Shown here: piece after piece, positions 1 to 11,086 of the stretch | Layout of the letters: every line of letters begins with the position of its first letter | Numbering within the stretch: the stretch's first letter is position 1 | Assembly: GCA_947184155.2 (NCBI GenBank) | Contig: CAMXCT020006223.1 | Coordinates: 1,027,501-1,091,500 of the forward strand | Reading direction: 5' to 3' | DNA from: Cladocopium goreaui | Lineage: Eukaryota; Sar; Dinophyceae; Suessiales; Symbiodiniaceae | DNA: 64,000 nucleotides | Translations under genes and position numbers: made by a program | The notes under the pieces: generated by a model | Told to the model about the DNA's origin: nothing | Databases searched by the model: none | The model's input: the letters and a program-made list of their open reading frames with translations, nothing else

Positions 1-937
1 AATTTGTTAGAGTTTGCTATGGAAAATAACCATAGAAATAGTTGATTTAGCCAGCTATAAAATGGTGATTTTCAATAGTTTTTTGTAAACGTTTGCCAGA
101 GGGTAGAAGTACCACTGAATCCGAAAATGGGTGGATAATCATGGGATAATTCATAAGAATCACTGGAAAATTAATCATTATCCATAATCACTTAGAAATA
201 CTTACATAGAATTATGGAGAATTCAGGAGCATCAATTTCCATGGCTTATTCAATCCGAAGAGAATCATGGGTTTCTTTAGGTCATGGTTTACCCCTACTG
301 AAGATGAGCAACATTATGCAAAATCATGCGGTTCACGGGCTTGGAGCAAAAAATGGATGCTTGATACTGATCAATTTAAATACTTGGAAGACGATCCAAA
401 ATTATTGTTCTTCGCACGAGCAGATTTTTGACCCGCACAATACAACCCTGGCTTGACATAGATATTGACATGGAACATGATCTACATCTCTTGTGGCTTT
501 CCATCAATCTACGTGAACAAACATACCAGAGCGTACCCATCCAATCCCTTCTACGATTTTGTTTGTACCCCCAATCGAATCCTGGATTATTCTTTGATCA
601 TCTTTGATCTATGCATGAATTGGGGTCCCTTGTTGGGGCTATTCAACAGGGCCCAAAGTGCTGCTTACATGACCTCCAACCTCAGGCCCAAAAACTCCGC
701 GTGGTTGTTTGCTTGCCACACTGCGCTGGCAATGTTTTGCGGTGCAGAAAAAAACAGCCGTGCGCAGAAGGTAGTGGCAGTCACTGGGAGCGGAAGTAGC
801 GGAAGTTTCAATTTTTAGCTTTCGATCAACAAGAAATGGGTTGTGCAGTGATCAAAACCACAAAAAGCTAGTACTTGCACTCTTGGATCCAAAGATTAGT
901 CAACCTGACCTGACTGGGTCGTTGTCATGTTGAAGAG
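1..937. other. No recognisable gene
   Basis: Short open frames occur here (for example 214-456 and 465-818 on +), but none resembles a known family and composition does not mark any as coding. I see no repeat structure. Most likely intergenic or intronic. Confidence 0.5.
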
Positions 938-1022
938 AAAAACAATATATATACTTTATATATCTTTATATATGTATAAATATATACTTTATATATCTTT
1001 ATATATGTATATATAATCCATT
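938..1022. repeat. AT-rich short tandem repeat
   Basis: Two consecutive copies of a roughly 32-bp unit containing tatatactttatatatcttt, followed by degenerate TA repeats. Simple-sequence DNA without coding potential. Confidence 0.8.
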
Positions 1023-1400
1023 TCAGATCATTTTGGGGTAATTACATGTTTGACCCATGTATGACATGTGGGTTACACGCGGGGGTGCCAGGGGCGCCAA
1101 GTTGCTCGGAGGCTGATCAAAATCCCCATCTCACCAAGCACAGTTTTGACGCATTTGTGGGTCTAATCGCTCAGTCAAGCCCCGCAAAAATAATGAACTT
1201 ATAGTCAATAATAAGAGGCGTTCAAATGCAGAGATGCGTAACAATCATGGCTCCTTCAACTGCATAGCAGAATTGCTGCTTGAAACGTCTTGAAACGCTA
1301 CACGTTGATGATGGCCGAAGAATGATCTCAGCACTGCACCACAGGTGCCTTCGAATGGTTCAGCCATCTCCCACATCTTCTTCACCTCTGGGTCTGGCGC

Positions 1401-1534
1401 CTGGATGATTTACCGAACCGAAGCTGGTAATCAAACATGGCGGATCAATGTGATCAATGGAGGGTAGCTGGGAACATCATAAACCCCATAGGGATCCATA
1501 GGGAATCATCCAGCTAGCCATGTTTGATTACCAG
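1401..1534. repeat. Interleaved inverted repeats (pseudoknot-like order)
   Basis: CTGGATGATT (1401-1410) is complementary to AATCATCCAG (1504-1513), and CTGGTAATCAAACATGGC (1424-1441) is complementary to GCCATGTTTGATTACCAG (1517-1534). The order is X-Y-X'-Y', so a transcript would form an H-type pseudoknot rather than nested hairpins. Both pairings are perfect. Only one copy is present, so there is no covariation support. Confidence 0.6.
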
Positions 1535-3282
1535 AGGTCCCATCTCTGGCAACGAGTTCCTTTTGCTGGGAATCCCATGCTGGGAAACCTGGCTGTTGGC
1601 CAACGTCCACGTCCCCAGTTGCATAAAAACCGCCATCAATCACGAGCATGATTTTAAGCAGGCGTTATGTAGTGTTAAACCAAGTTTACATCATAACCCC
1701 TGGTCCTGAATGATCAATCAAGTCAGGAGTATTTATATATTAAATTGTCACCATATAATTATATATATTATATACATATTTTGAATATATTTATAACTCT
1801 TGTCTTAAAAAAATCAACATAGGGTACCAGTTTCAATAGTGATTTATCACAATTGTGCCCCTACCTCTATTCTCCCGCTTGTAGGGAACGTTAAGAGAAA
1901 ACTCCAAGGAATATGTGGATAACAACCATGGTTTCCGCTTGAGATTTTCCCTCAAACCAATCCATACTGTTGGGCTTCTGGAGATGTTGGATAGCTCATT
2001 GGTTAGATGGAGCAACAAAAATCCCATCACCGGACACAAAATCATTGGAGTTTCAGATTGTTATCATATATCCATATATATCCCATGATAGCCCCAAAAG
2101 ATATCCATGTTATCATGGTGGGCTGAAAAAAATCCACTGATGTAATCCCGTTCTATCCTCATTTGATGTCCCCGTTAAGTTAAGTCTGTGTCTCCATGAC
2201 CATGACAGGTCGACGGGGCGCCCAAAGGGCTGTGTGGTGAAGCATGAAGCACTGGAAAGTGCTTGTGGCTTGTTTGGGGGGCTCAAAAAGCCTGAAAAAA
2301 ACATGGTGATTTCATGGCGTTTTTTTTTCATGAAAAATATGGATGGTTTGTTTTTAAATGTTTTTAACCATTAGACATGGGGGTTCACATGGTTTAACAG
2401 GTTAACCATCCTGATTTTTTTTTAGGCTATTGTGATATTAACTATTGTATAGCCTAAAAATTAACTATTATTAACTATTATTGTGATATTAACTATTATT
2501 AACTATGAACTATAACTACGACCAGTCTTGGGTTTGTTTTGGGGTATTTAATCACACGACGGGAGAAGGGATGATGTGGCAGCCCATGGATCCAGATGAA
2601 ACCGTTGGCAATTGGCATAGATTTCCCGCGATATACCCCGTTACCCCATAGATCAGCCATGTCTTTTTTGGTACGTCGGGTAGATCTCCCATTTTACAGT
2701 TCATATATAAATCATATCAATGCAAAATGGTAGTATTAAAACAGCTAGGCATTCCATTAAACCTATACCATTAATGGGCTTAACCGTATATAATATCATA
2801 CATCATATACATCGAACACGAAAAGTTAGTGCAAAACCAGCTTCTTGCTATAGGGATCAGCATGAGCAATGTAATCTACATTTTTTCCATCAATTTTAAA
2901 TGCATTTCTAGAATTGATCAAAGGGAAAATGTGTAGGGAAAACCCTTAATAATCATTAATATTCTAGGGGTACAACCACAGTTTCCTGTCACATATTTGT
3001 TTGAACCAATCAATCAAAAGTCTTGCTCCACAGTTAGCTAAGTTGGTTCAATGTTAGTGCATTTGTCTGGCTTAATCAAGGTTTAGGGTCATGAAACAAC
3101 TATAGTCAGATGGTTAGTAAGCGGGTTAGTTCACCCCAATTCTAAGTGAAGTAACCCTAGTTACCCTTACTTACCCTACATAAACGAAACTGGGGTTAGT
3201 TATAACTATGACCCACTTAGGCACTAGGGTGAACCAACAAATAATTTAATAGATGGGGTTACCAACTTATTTCGTGGCCAGG
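1535..3282. other. AT-rich non-coding stretch
   Basis: Contains TA-rich runs near 1727-1790 and repeated attaactattatt motifs at 2440-2510. Open frames on both strands (1833-2045 and 2113-2331 on -) show no recognisable domains. Nothing else seen. Confidence 0.5.
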
Positions 3283-3428
3283 CTACTGCCGAGCCAAGAA
3301 CGCAGCGTACCACGTTGAGAGCGACGCTACGGTGTTGGTGGCGTCGGCCTTTACGTTCGACCCGTCGCTGGGAGATTTTGCGGCTCGGCGGCTGGACATG
3401 TTCAATAGGAACATCATCTTCACTATAT
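3283..3428 (+). CDS. Exon-like fragment of an unidentified protein
   Basis: After a candidate acceptor (GGCCAG, ending 3282) one frame reads through about 47 codons with a protein-like composition: it includes AKNAAYHVESDATVLV and later DFAARRLDMFNRNIIF, ending at TAA near 3426. This GC-rich block stands out from the AT-rich DNA on both sides and the third codon positions look coding-like. I do not recognise the family. It could be a terminal exon or a gene relic. No partner exons were found nearby. Confidence 0.4.
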
Positions 3429-3430
3429 AA

Positions 3431-3715
3431 AAGGTACACATACCCATATATACAATGTATATATATATACATAATTATATATATATACACCCATATATAT
3501 ATACACATACACACCCATATATATATATATATATGCACTCATATATATATATATGCACCCATATGTATATATATACACCCACATATATATATACACACCC
3601 ATATATATATACATACACATATACCCATATGTATATATATATACACACCCATATATAAACATATGTATATATATATACTTCCATGTGTGTATATATATAT
3701 ATTGAGGGTGTATAA
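3431..3715. repeat. (TA)n/CACCCA microsatellite
   Basis: About 285 bp of tatata tracts broken by cacccata and acacac. The long open frames that cover it on both strands (Tyr/Ile- or His-rich) are products of the repeat, not genes. Confidence 0.9.
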
Positions 3716-5006
3716 CTACACCATATTACATCTTTATAATCATATACCCGTATTCGAATTTGGAGAGGGTGTTTTTTGTTGCTTAACTATACAATACATT
3801 TTCAGATAGGGTTTCAAAGCGCCAAATGATGTAGGGTGAAACCATTGTTGAAACAATGCGGTGTTTCATACTTTGCCAATAATATAACTGGATCAATCTC
3901 AATGCAAAGTACTTTGGGGTTGGAAGGCTTCTTTTTGACCCAACATCCCATGATTTTGGATTATATCTTCCCTAGAATTCATAGTTACTGGTTGTATCTT
4001 AAGGTGTATCCATCACCATATCCCATTCTCGTTAACGCCATCGAGATCCGTCCACCTTCCACCAAACAATCCTGGATTTCAGCATTTTTTTTGGAGATAT
4101 TCACCAAAAGCAGCAAAGAATTTGATCAACAACCTGAGATTTTCGGGTATCTAAGCCATATTAAGCCATATATCAACCCAATATATGCTCCATGGTGCCG
4201 AAATATTTCCCTAGTGGGTCAATGGCGGTTGGCTCGATCCGCAGATGGCCACTTGGAGCATCGGAGCTTGCGTGGCGCTGGGCCCGCGTCGGGACGCCAT
4301 TGGGAATAGTAACCATGCCACCTATAAAAATGGTGATGACTGAGGGATGGTTTATGAAAGGAATTTTACCCACACTAATGGGAAATAATGGGAATATGAT
4401 GTGGGACACATACTTAATATTAATCTTCATATTTCTGTATATTTAGGATGAACATGGATGAACTGTCCCATTACTTAGATACAACTTTGCCAACTTTTTA
4501 CATTCGACATAAGTTCGATGGCTTTCATGGAAAGCTCCCACACGACATGGTCGATGAAGATCCTGGATATCCACGGAGATTGGGATGCCCTGATCACCAG
4601 ACTGGAAGTGGTGTATCATGACCCGCGACTGGAAGATCTTGTTGCTTCAAAGTCACGACTGATCATATACCATCCCGGGTCACTCTCCGAGTATAGTTAT
4701 CTTTTTGGTGGTTTCATGTGGGATGACGAGCTGATTTTTCAGGGGCCTTGAGACCACCAGCTCCCTCTCGTTGGAAGCGTCGAGTCCTGCCAGTCGGAAG
4801 ATTCACAGAACAGCAACATGTCTCTGAACAGAAACAGATCCAGCCCACCTGAGAATCCCAGCAATATTCTCTAAAAACTTCTCTTAATCCCATTCTCGCA
4901 TCACTCTTCCCGCACCTCAAACATTTATTCCAAGTCCGAAGAATTGTTTTCATTTCGCTGGTTTTGTCTAAGTCTCCTGAGTCTTCTCTGATTTCTTCAC
5001 ATCGCC
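3716..5006 (+). other. Mostly non-coding; two weak exon-like patches
   Basis: Two short stretches have coding-like composition: around 4207-4330, one frame reads VNGGWLDPQMATWSIGACVA before a stop, and around 4515-4610 another reads FHGKLPHDMVDEDPGYPRR. Neither is long enough or similar enough to a known family to be called. The rest shows no signal. Confidence 0.25.
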
Positions 5007-5156
5007 ATGCCAACCGACCTTGCCATGGCGGCCGCTGCTGCGGCGCCTCCAGACGTTGCCTCTGCAACTGGAGCGGCGGCATCGGCAACTGCGGCAACTG
5101 GCACTGGCACGACGTCGGGGCTAGGAGCCAGCGCGGCCAGGGATATCATCAACTGA
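5007..5156 (+). CDS. Small Ala/Thr/Gly-rich ORF (49 aa)
   Basis: ATG at 5007 with a favourable A/T-free GC-rich context, TGA at 5154-5156. The product is low complexity: an Ala run (MAAAAAAPP) followed by Ala/Thr/Gly repeats and a SAARDIIN-like C-terminus. The strong GC bias differs sharply from the flanks, which suggests real coding or an exon fragment, but low complexity alone can also open a frame. No known family. Confidence 0.25.
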   Translation: MPTDLAMAAAAAAPPDVASATGAAASATAATGTGTTSGLGASAARDIIN

Positions 5157-5245
5157 GCAACCCATACTGTATATATATATATATATAATTATACGGCCAG
5201 GCCCCTTGTGTTGCCCGGAAGTTTACAGGGACGTTCCCGGCAAAT

Positions 5246-5286
5246 TTCATGATGATGATGATGACGATGATGATGATGATGATGAT
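5246..5286. repeat. (GAT)n microsatellite
   Basis: A run of gatgatgat with a single gacgat interruption, directly abutting the 56-bp minisatellite. Confidence 0.9.
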
Positions 5287-6224
5287 TGAAGATCTTCAAT
5301 GAATGGAAGAGTTTAACGGGGGTGGGAGAATTAAACCCTTATTGAAGATCTTCAATGAATGGAAGAGTTTAACGGGGGTGGGAGAATTAAACCCTTATTG
5401 AAGATCTTCAATGAATGTAGAAGTTTAACGGGGGTGGGAGAATTAAACCCTTATTGAAGATCTTCAATGAATGTAGAGTTTAACGGGGGTGGGAGAATTA
5501 AACCCTTATTGAAGATCTTCAATGAATGTAGAGTTTAACGGGGGTGGGAGAATTAAACCCTTATTGAAGATCTTCAATGAATGTAAGAGTTTAACGGGGG
5601 TGGGAGAATTAAACCCTTATTGAAGATCTTCAATGAATGTAAGAAGTTTAACGGGGGTGGGAGAATTAAACCCTTATTGAAGATCTTCAATGAATGTAGA
5701 AGTTTAACGGGGGTGGGAGAATTAAACCCTTATTGAAGATCTTCAATGAATGTAAGAGTTTAACGGGGGTGGGAGAATTAAACCCTTATTGAAGATCTTC
5801 AATGAATGTAAGAGTTTAACGGGGGTGGGAGAATTAAACCCTTATTGAAGATCTTCAATGAATGTAGAAGTTTAACGGGGGTGGGAGAATTAAACCCTTA
5901 TTGAAGATCTTCAATGAATGTGGTTTAACGGGGGTGGGAGAATTAAACCCTTATTGAAGATCTTCAATGAATGTAAGAGTTTAACGGGGGTGGGAGAATT
6001 AAACCCTTATTGAAGATCTTCAATGAATGTAAGAGTTTAACGGGGGTGGGAGAATTAAACCCTTATTGAAGATCTTCAATGAATGTAAGAGTTTAACGGG
6101 GGTGGGAGAATTAAACCCTTATTGAAGATCTTCAATGAATGGAAGAGTTTAACGGGGGTGGGAGAATTAAACCCTTATTGAAAATCTTCAATGAATGTAA
6201 GAGTTTAACGGGGGTGGGAGAATT
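5285..6224. repeat. 56-bp minisatellite, about 17 copies
   Basis: Seventeen head-to-tail units of 54-57 bp. Each unit contains the perfect palindrome TTGAAGATCTTCAA and then a second inverted pair, GTTTAA/TTAAAC, enclosing a G-rich loop (CGGGGGTGGGAGAA). Units are almost identical except at one spot just after ATGAATG, where the next bases vary in sequence and length (gaagag, tagaag, tagag, taagag, taagaag or a bare g). The last unit has TTGAAAATCTTC and a truncated end. No spacers are present, so this is not a CRISPR array. Confidence 0.95.
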
Positions 6225-6300
6225 TATATGAGATGTATAGTGTGAACAAAAAATCCTTGTAATTTACGCTATTCTGGGCTTGGGCAACACAAGGGGCCTG

Positions 6301-7039
6301 TGGGTAATTATATATATATATTATATACATACCTATATTAATAATATATTATATATACATAGAAGTATCACTTCTGGTATCTTCTGGTCTTCGCTTCAAA
6401 TGAGTGGTGCTGGCGGCAGCTGTGTATGGTTCTCAGTTGCATCCACCGGGTGTAAGACCATGTAAACCATACCGCAGCAAGACCTATTCATCAAAGACAT
6501 TGAGCATATTTAGCCCGTGTGGATCATTGGCATTATGGGTGACATCCTGGACAAATGTCGCATTGAACCTCAGACTCGGGGTTCTTTCGATAATGGTCCC
6601 ACATCACTCATGCGCTGGATCGGCTATAGCAATGTTGGAAACTCATGGAAATTCATTGACACGTAGATTCGATCGGACCAATGTGACCTGTCCATTCGGA
6701 ACCTGGCGGTATCAACGAGGAAGCTGAGGGTATCGATATAGGACCATTTCGCCTGTGTTAGTAATGATGTGGCTGCAGCAGCGAGTTTCCGGCCCAACAT
6801 GCTTTGTGAATATTTTGATTTGTTGACAAATCAATCTATGGAACACCGCAGCTGTTTGAGCATTTCAAGAGAGTGCGGAAAGTTAATCACGACCAGCGCC
6901 TGTGCCCTGATGCTGCGCTCAGTACTTTTCAGCGCCTCGGCAGCACCAGCAACTGATGCTGGGGATGAAGTGGGGATATGAATTCTTCAGGTCTGGTAGT
7001 GTGGAAGATGAGGCGACTGAAGCCCCCACAGCATTTCAA
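6301..7039. other. No confident gene
   Basis: A TA-rich run at 6309-6360 is followed by mixed-composition DNA. Short + frames at 6404-6727 and 6769-6981 have no recognisable domain. Confidence 0.4.
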
Positions 7040-7490
7040 TCGAGGCTTCATGACCTAAGGCCTAAGGTCATTACCAAAAGGGCTTGGCAGTCAGTATTTA
7101 AACAGTAATTACAAATATTACAGGTATAATTATAGGATACTATGTATATATATATATATTATTCTGTCACAGTGTGAGGCTCACACATTTGCTGACATCA
7201 CTTTGTACGTTGCTTCAGCTTTATTCTGACCTTGTTCTCACCCTCGTGGAGTAGACAGAAACTTGTACCATGTATATAGACACAACCAACAATACGATAC
7301 AGTGTGTGTTCTTTGTATCCCGGTGTAGTCGGAAGCAGCGTATGGATGACATGGGCATGACTGACATTTGGAAACTGATCGCAGTACCAAATGCAATTAA
7401 TAAACAAAACGTAACAATAGATCAGGCAAGTCTTGGGCACGACTTGGTCTTGTTGATTCCTTCTGAAGTTATCCAATGATATCCGTCCTT
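7040..7490 (+). repeat. Dispersed repeat, copy 1 (left of array)
   Basis: Similar over most of its length to 19130-19540. Shared landmarks include CCAAAAGGG, CTTTGTACGTTG, GTGGAGTAGACAG and CAGGCAAGTCTTGGGCA, in the same order and orientation. Divergence is clearly higher than between the paired direct repeats of the array that lies between the two copies. Confidence 0.6.
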
Positions 7491-7970
7491 TGGTTTGGTA
7501 CTTGTGTATAGCTGGGTGCACCTTCCTCTCTTCGCCAGAGGGTCCATAAATGCAGGAACGGAACGCCCCCCCCCCTCCTCTTACCCTTCCTCCCCTTGTC
7601 CTCTTTGAGTCCTTTTTCTGTCCCCCCGTTCTCCCCCTCCACGCCCTCAAGAGTGCGTTTGTTCCGTGTTGTTCCTGCTTCAGCTGTCTCGCTGTTCTCT
7701 TCCTTTTTGGCTGGTTCTTCTCTGCACTGTTGCTCTTCTGCATGAGAGAGTTTGAACCCCGTCCTTCTCTTCCTTTGCTCTGACTGCGTGTTGCTTGCTC
7801 CCTTTGCCTGTTGTCTGGCTTCAATGTCTTTCTGCTTGTTTCCCGCTTGTTTCTTTTGGCTGTCCTTGTTCCTTCTTTTCCATCCGTTTTTCACCGCCCC
7901 TTTGCGGGCTAATGTGTGTGTTTGTGTGCGCGTGCGTGCATGCGTGCGTGCGTCGTTCGTGTGTGTGTGT
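7491..7970 (+). other. Pyrimidine-rich non-coding stretch
   Basis: Rich in C/T (runs such as ccccccccctcctc) and resembling the 3' part of the interiors of the elements to its right, where similar CTTTTCTTTTTCCCC blocks precede the second direct repeat. It ends in a GT-rich tract leading into direct repeat A1. It may be the remnant interior of another element of the same kind. Confidence 0.4.
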
Positions 7971-7974
7971 GTGA

Positions 7975-8092
7975 CACATCTGTACAGATGTAAAACCTCT
8001 ATTAATATATATAAGCGGGGGGTCACCGGGGTCCCGGGGGGGTCGGTGACCAATGAAGACACCTCCCCGGGACCCGTGTAAACGTACCCGCA
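7975..8092 (+). ncRNA. Pseudoknot motif, copy A1
   Basis: 5' hairpin ACATCT-gtac-AGATGT (7976-7992). Closing stem GCGGG (8015-8019) with CCCGC (8087-8091). First pseudoknot helix GGTCACCG (8021-8028) with CGGTGACC (8044-8051). Linker AATGAAGACA (8052-8061). Second helix 8029-8042 with 8062-8075 (14 pairs including one G-U). This family lacks the 3' hairpin and has GTGTAAACGTA in its place. GCGGG/CCCGC is a compensatory change against GCAGG/CCTGC in other families. Confidence 0.85.
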
Positions 8093-9165
8093 GGACTTCG
8101 GTGGTGCACCTGGGCGCAATTATAAGTCGCAGCTGGTGGCCACCGTAGTCCTATATATATATATATATATTTTGTTTTTTTTCATCCTTATCTAAGTAAC
8201 TAACTAATCTAATCTGCATGTCACAGGACTCAGTTCCTGACGGATCATATAATGATCCATTCTTGTCTAGTGTGATTCCTATGGTGACTCCGACATGGTG
8301 CCATAGGGCCAATTGAGGCAACCCCAGTTGGGGTCAATGTCGACTGAATTGATTTCCGAATTCACACATTTTAATTTGGTAATTCGTTTACGTAATGTGC
8401 AACAGCTGGCCTTTCTGTTCTGCACCTTTTCTGAGATGTCCTGCCGTTCCGGCTGTCCCTTGAGATCCTTTGTGAATTGCATTCTTTGCAGAGAGAAGCC
8501 GTGCCGAACTTCGGAAACCTCCTTTTTGCAGCACTTTTACAGCGACATAGCATCATGCCATGACAGAGGACCCAGGCAGGTTCATGACTTTCAGGTGTGG
8601 TCTCTTTTCTTTTGGTTGTTTGGTGAGGTGAAACATGTTGTGCACCTAATTCGATGGAACTTGAAAGCTGTTTTATGCCAATTGGGGCAAGACTTGACCA
8701 CGGTCCCGGTGCAGGGAATAATCGCACGACATCTAGGTAATTAGGAACTGAATCCTGTTTTAATTTTTTGTGGTTTCATCAACTAATCCCCATTGGTCCC
8801 CTATCTCATGCGTTCTTCCCTCCCCAGGTAGGTTGGCTCCGTCGCGTGCTGAGGTGTTTGTAGGTTTTCGCTGTGTCAGGTTGGTTCAGGCGCTTTCGTC
8901 CTCCCCCCCTCCGCTGGTCTTGTTCCGTGTCCGTCGACCCTCCGCTTTTCTTTTTCCCCTTGCCCTTTCAGGGTTTGCCCGCTCCGGGCCAGGTGTGTGG
9001 TGTTGGTGTTCTCTCCTTCCTCTTTTGCGTTCCCCTCTTCGCGTTCTGGTTAAGTAACTCTTCATCTCATCTTCATGGTCATCTCACTTTCACTCCCCCT
9101 TCATCCTCATCTTCACCTCATCTTCCGCGGCACCACCCTGCCTAAGGCAGGGTGTGTGTGTGTGA

Positions 9166-9285
9166 CACATCTGTACAGATGTAAAACCTCTATTAATATA
9201 TATAAGCGGGGGGTCACCGGGGTCCCGGGGGGGTCGGTGACCAATATGAAGACACCTCCCCGGGACCCGTGTAAACGTACCCGCA
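9166..9285 (+). ncRNA. Pseudoknot motif, copy A2
   Basis: Same as A1 except for a 2-base insertion in the linker (CCAATATGAAGACA instead of CCAATGAAGACA). 5' hairpin at 9167-9182; closing CCCGC at 9280-9284. Confidence 0.85.
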
Positions 9286-9468
9286 GGACTTCGGTGGTGC
9301 ACCTGGGCGCAATTATAAGTCGCAGCTGGTGGCCACCGTAGTCCTATATATATATATATATAGTTTTTTTTCATCCTTATCTAAGTAACTAACTAATCTA
9401 ATCTGCATGTCACAGGACTCAGTTCCTGACGGATCATATAATGATCCATTCTTGTCTAGTGTGTGTGT

Positions 9469-9620
9469 AACATCTGGATAGATGTAAAACTTCCTTCCTT
9501 TTTCTTCCCTCTTCTCCCTTCTTAAATAATGCCGGGGGACACAGCATTTCACTGGGACTGTGTCCAACGAAGCTACCAGTGAAATGGGATATCCAGCTTG
9601 GCCAGCTGGACGTACCTGCA
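9469..9620 (+). ncRNA. Pseudoknot motif, copy B1
   Basis: 5' hairpin at 9470-9485. First helix GGACACAG (9537-9544) with CTGTGTCC (9558-9565). Linker AACGAAGCTA (9566-9575). Second helix TTTCACTGG (9547-9555) with CCAGTGAAA (9576-9584). GGGATA, then hairpin TCCAGCT/AGCTGGA (9592-9610), then CGTACCTGCA. The closing stem is damaged here (TGCCGG instead of TGCAGG). Confidence 0.9.
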
Positions 9621-10542
9621 ATTTTTCGTTGCAATTTTGACTGACATGGCACGCGGCCAAGCCTAGAACCGCACAGCTGTATTTTCACTTCACGGTTGTC
9701 GCAATCTGGTACTTAATTTCTGTTATCAACATGGCGATCTAATTTGCATGTTACAGGATTCAGTTCCTGCCGGATCATATAATGATCCATTCTTATCTAG
9801 TGTGATTCCTATGGTGACTCCGACATGGTGCCATAGGGCCAATTGAGGCAACCCTGTTTGGGGTGAGTGTCGACTGACTTGAATTCCGAATTTACACATT
9901 TTAATCTGGTAATTCGTCTAAGTAAAGTGCAACAGTTGGCCTTATCGTTGTGCACCAATTCACAAAGTCTCGCCGATCCGGCTGTCCCAGGGTTCCTCGC
10001 CAACGCAGTTCTTCAACCTTGCAGCCGTGCCGAACATCCAGAAACCTCTTTTTTTCGCAGCAGCTTTTACAGTTACATTACAAGAGACAGAACGCAGGCA
10101 GGTACACGACTTTTAGGTGTGGTCTTCTTTCTTTTGATGGTTCTCTGGTGAGGTGAAACATATTGTGCACCTAATTCGCTGGAACTTGAAAGCCGTTTAT
10201 GCCAATTGGGGCAAGACTTGACCACGGTCCCGGCAAGGGAATAACGCACGACTCGTAGGTAGTTAGGAACTGAATCCAGTTTTGTTGTTTCCTTTTTTCA
10301 CCAACTAGTCCCCATTGGTCCCTAATAACCCTCCTGCTGGCTTCTCCGTAGTGTGTCGTTGGGTTTAGGTGTGTGCTCTGTTTTTGTCAGGTCCGTCTCG
10401 CCGTGTAGGTTGGTTCCGGAGGTCCGTCTGTTCCCCTCCCCCCCCTGCGCTGTTTTTGGCCGTCGGCCCGTCGTGTGTCCGCTTTTTTCTTCCTCTTGCC
10501 TTTCAGGGTTTCCCCGGCTCTGCCGGGTGTGTGTGTGTGTGT

Positions 10543-10694
10543 AACATCTGGATAGATGTAAAACTTCCTTCCTTTTTCTTCCCTCTTCTCCCTTCTTAAA
10601 TAATGCAGGGGGACACAGCATTTCACTGGGACTGTGTCCAACGAAGCTACCAGTGAAATGGGATATCCAGCTTGGCCAGCTGGACGTACCTGCA
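10543..10694 (+). ncRNA. Pseudoknot motif, copy B2
   Basis: Nearly identical to B1, with the intact closing stem TGCAGG (10604-10609) pairing with CCTGCA (10689-10694). Confidence 0.9.
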
Positions 10695-10887
10695 ATTTTT
10701 CGTTGCAATTTTGACTGACATGGCACGCGGCCAAGCCTAGAACCGCACAGCTGTATTTTCACTTCACGGTTGTCGCAATCTGGTACTTAATTTCTGTTAT
10801 CAACATGGCGATCTAATTTGCATGTTACAGGATTCAGTTCCTGCCGGATCATATAATGATCCATTCTTATCTAGTGTGTGTGTGTGG

Positions 10888-11086
10888 ACCATCTGAAAAG
10901 ATGTAAAACTTCTAACTTGCTTGATGATGTGCTTCAATGGTTTTCCAATTTGACATTGCCTTTTTGGCTTTTTCATTTGATTTTCCAACAAAAGCAGGGG
11001 GGCAAGGCCTTCAGTGACTACCTTGCCCAACGAAGCTATGTCACTGAAGGGGAAGCAACTGGGGACGCCCAGTTGTGTACCTGCAG
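10888..11086 (+). ncRNA. Pseudoknot motif, copy C1
   Basis: 5' hairpin CATCT-gaaa-AGATG (10890-10903). Closing stem GCAGG (10994-10998) with CCTGC (11080-11084). First helix GGGCAAGG (11000-11007) with CCTTGCCC (11021-11028). Linker AACGAAGCTAT (11029-11039). Second helix CCTTCAGTGAC (11008-11018) with GTCACTGAAGG (11040-11050). 3' hairpin AACTGGG/CCCAGTT (11057-11074), with GGAAGC on its 5' side and GTGTA on its 3' side. Confidence 0.92.

Larger units (their letters stand above)
5198..6300. mobile_element. TIR-bounded element carrying a minisatellite
   Basis: The 19-bp sequence CAGGCCCCTTGTGTTGCCC at 5198-5216 is repeated as an exact inverse at 6282-6300. Outside each copy a tatatataatta tract is also mirrored (about 5179-5190 and 6305-6316). 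The interior is non-coding and is almost wholly filled by a GAT microsatellite and a 56-bp tandem array. This fits a non-autonomous DNA transposon (MITE-like) whose interior has expanded by tandem duplication. No transposase is present and no clear target-site duplication is visible, because the flanks are TA repeats. Confidence 0.65.
7971..9459 (+). mobile_element. Pseudoknot-bearing direct-repeat element A
   Basis: Two nearly identical direct repeats, A1 (7971-8270) and A2 (9162-9459), flank a non-coding interior of about 0.9 kb. Each repeat starts in a (TG)n tract, carries the conserved hairpin-pseudoknot RNA motif, and ends at CTTGTCTAG followed by TGTG. The interior begins with an imperfect stem (CTATGG at 8279, CCATAG at 8301), shares GGTAATTCG and AGTCCCCATTGG-like blocks with the interiors of B, C and E, and ends in a GC hairpin (CCTGCCTAAGGCAGG) abutting A2. 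No ORF is conserved. The layout resembles a non-autonomous LTR-type element (TRIM or retrozyme-like). Class assignment is inference. Confidence 0.7.
9460..10874 (+). mobile_element. Pseudoknot-bearing direct-repeat element B
   Basis: Direct repeats B1 (9460-9800) and B2 (10529-10874) flank an interior of about 0.73 kb. B1 starts immediately after the end of A2, with only TGTG between. The repeats end in GGATCATATAATGATCC and CTTATCTAG. The interior is homologous to that of element A from its first base (TGATTCCTATGGTGACTCC) and ends in a GC hairpin (CCCGGCTCTGCCGGG) before B2. No coding potential. Confidence 0.7.

Noticed and set aside
5285-6224. CRISPR array
   Set aside because: Units are joined directly without unique spacers, units are 56 bp with internal palindromes, and the context is eukaryotic. 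It is a minisatellite.
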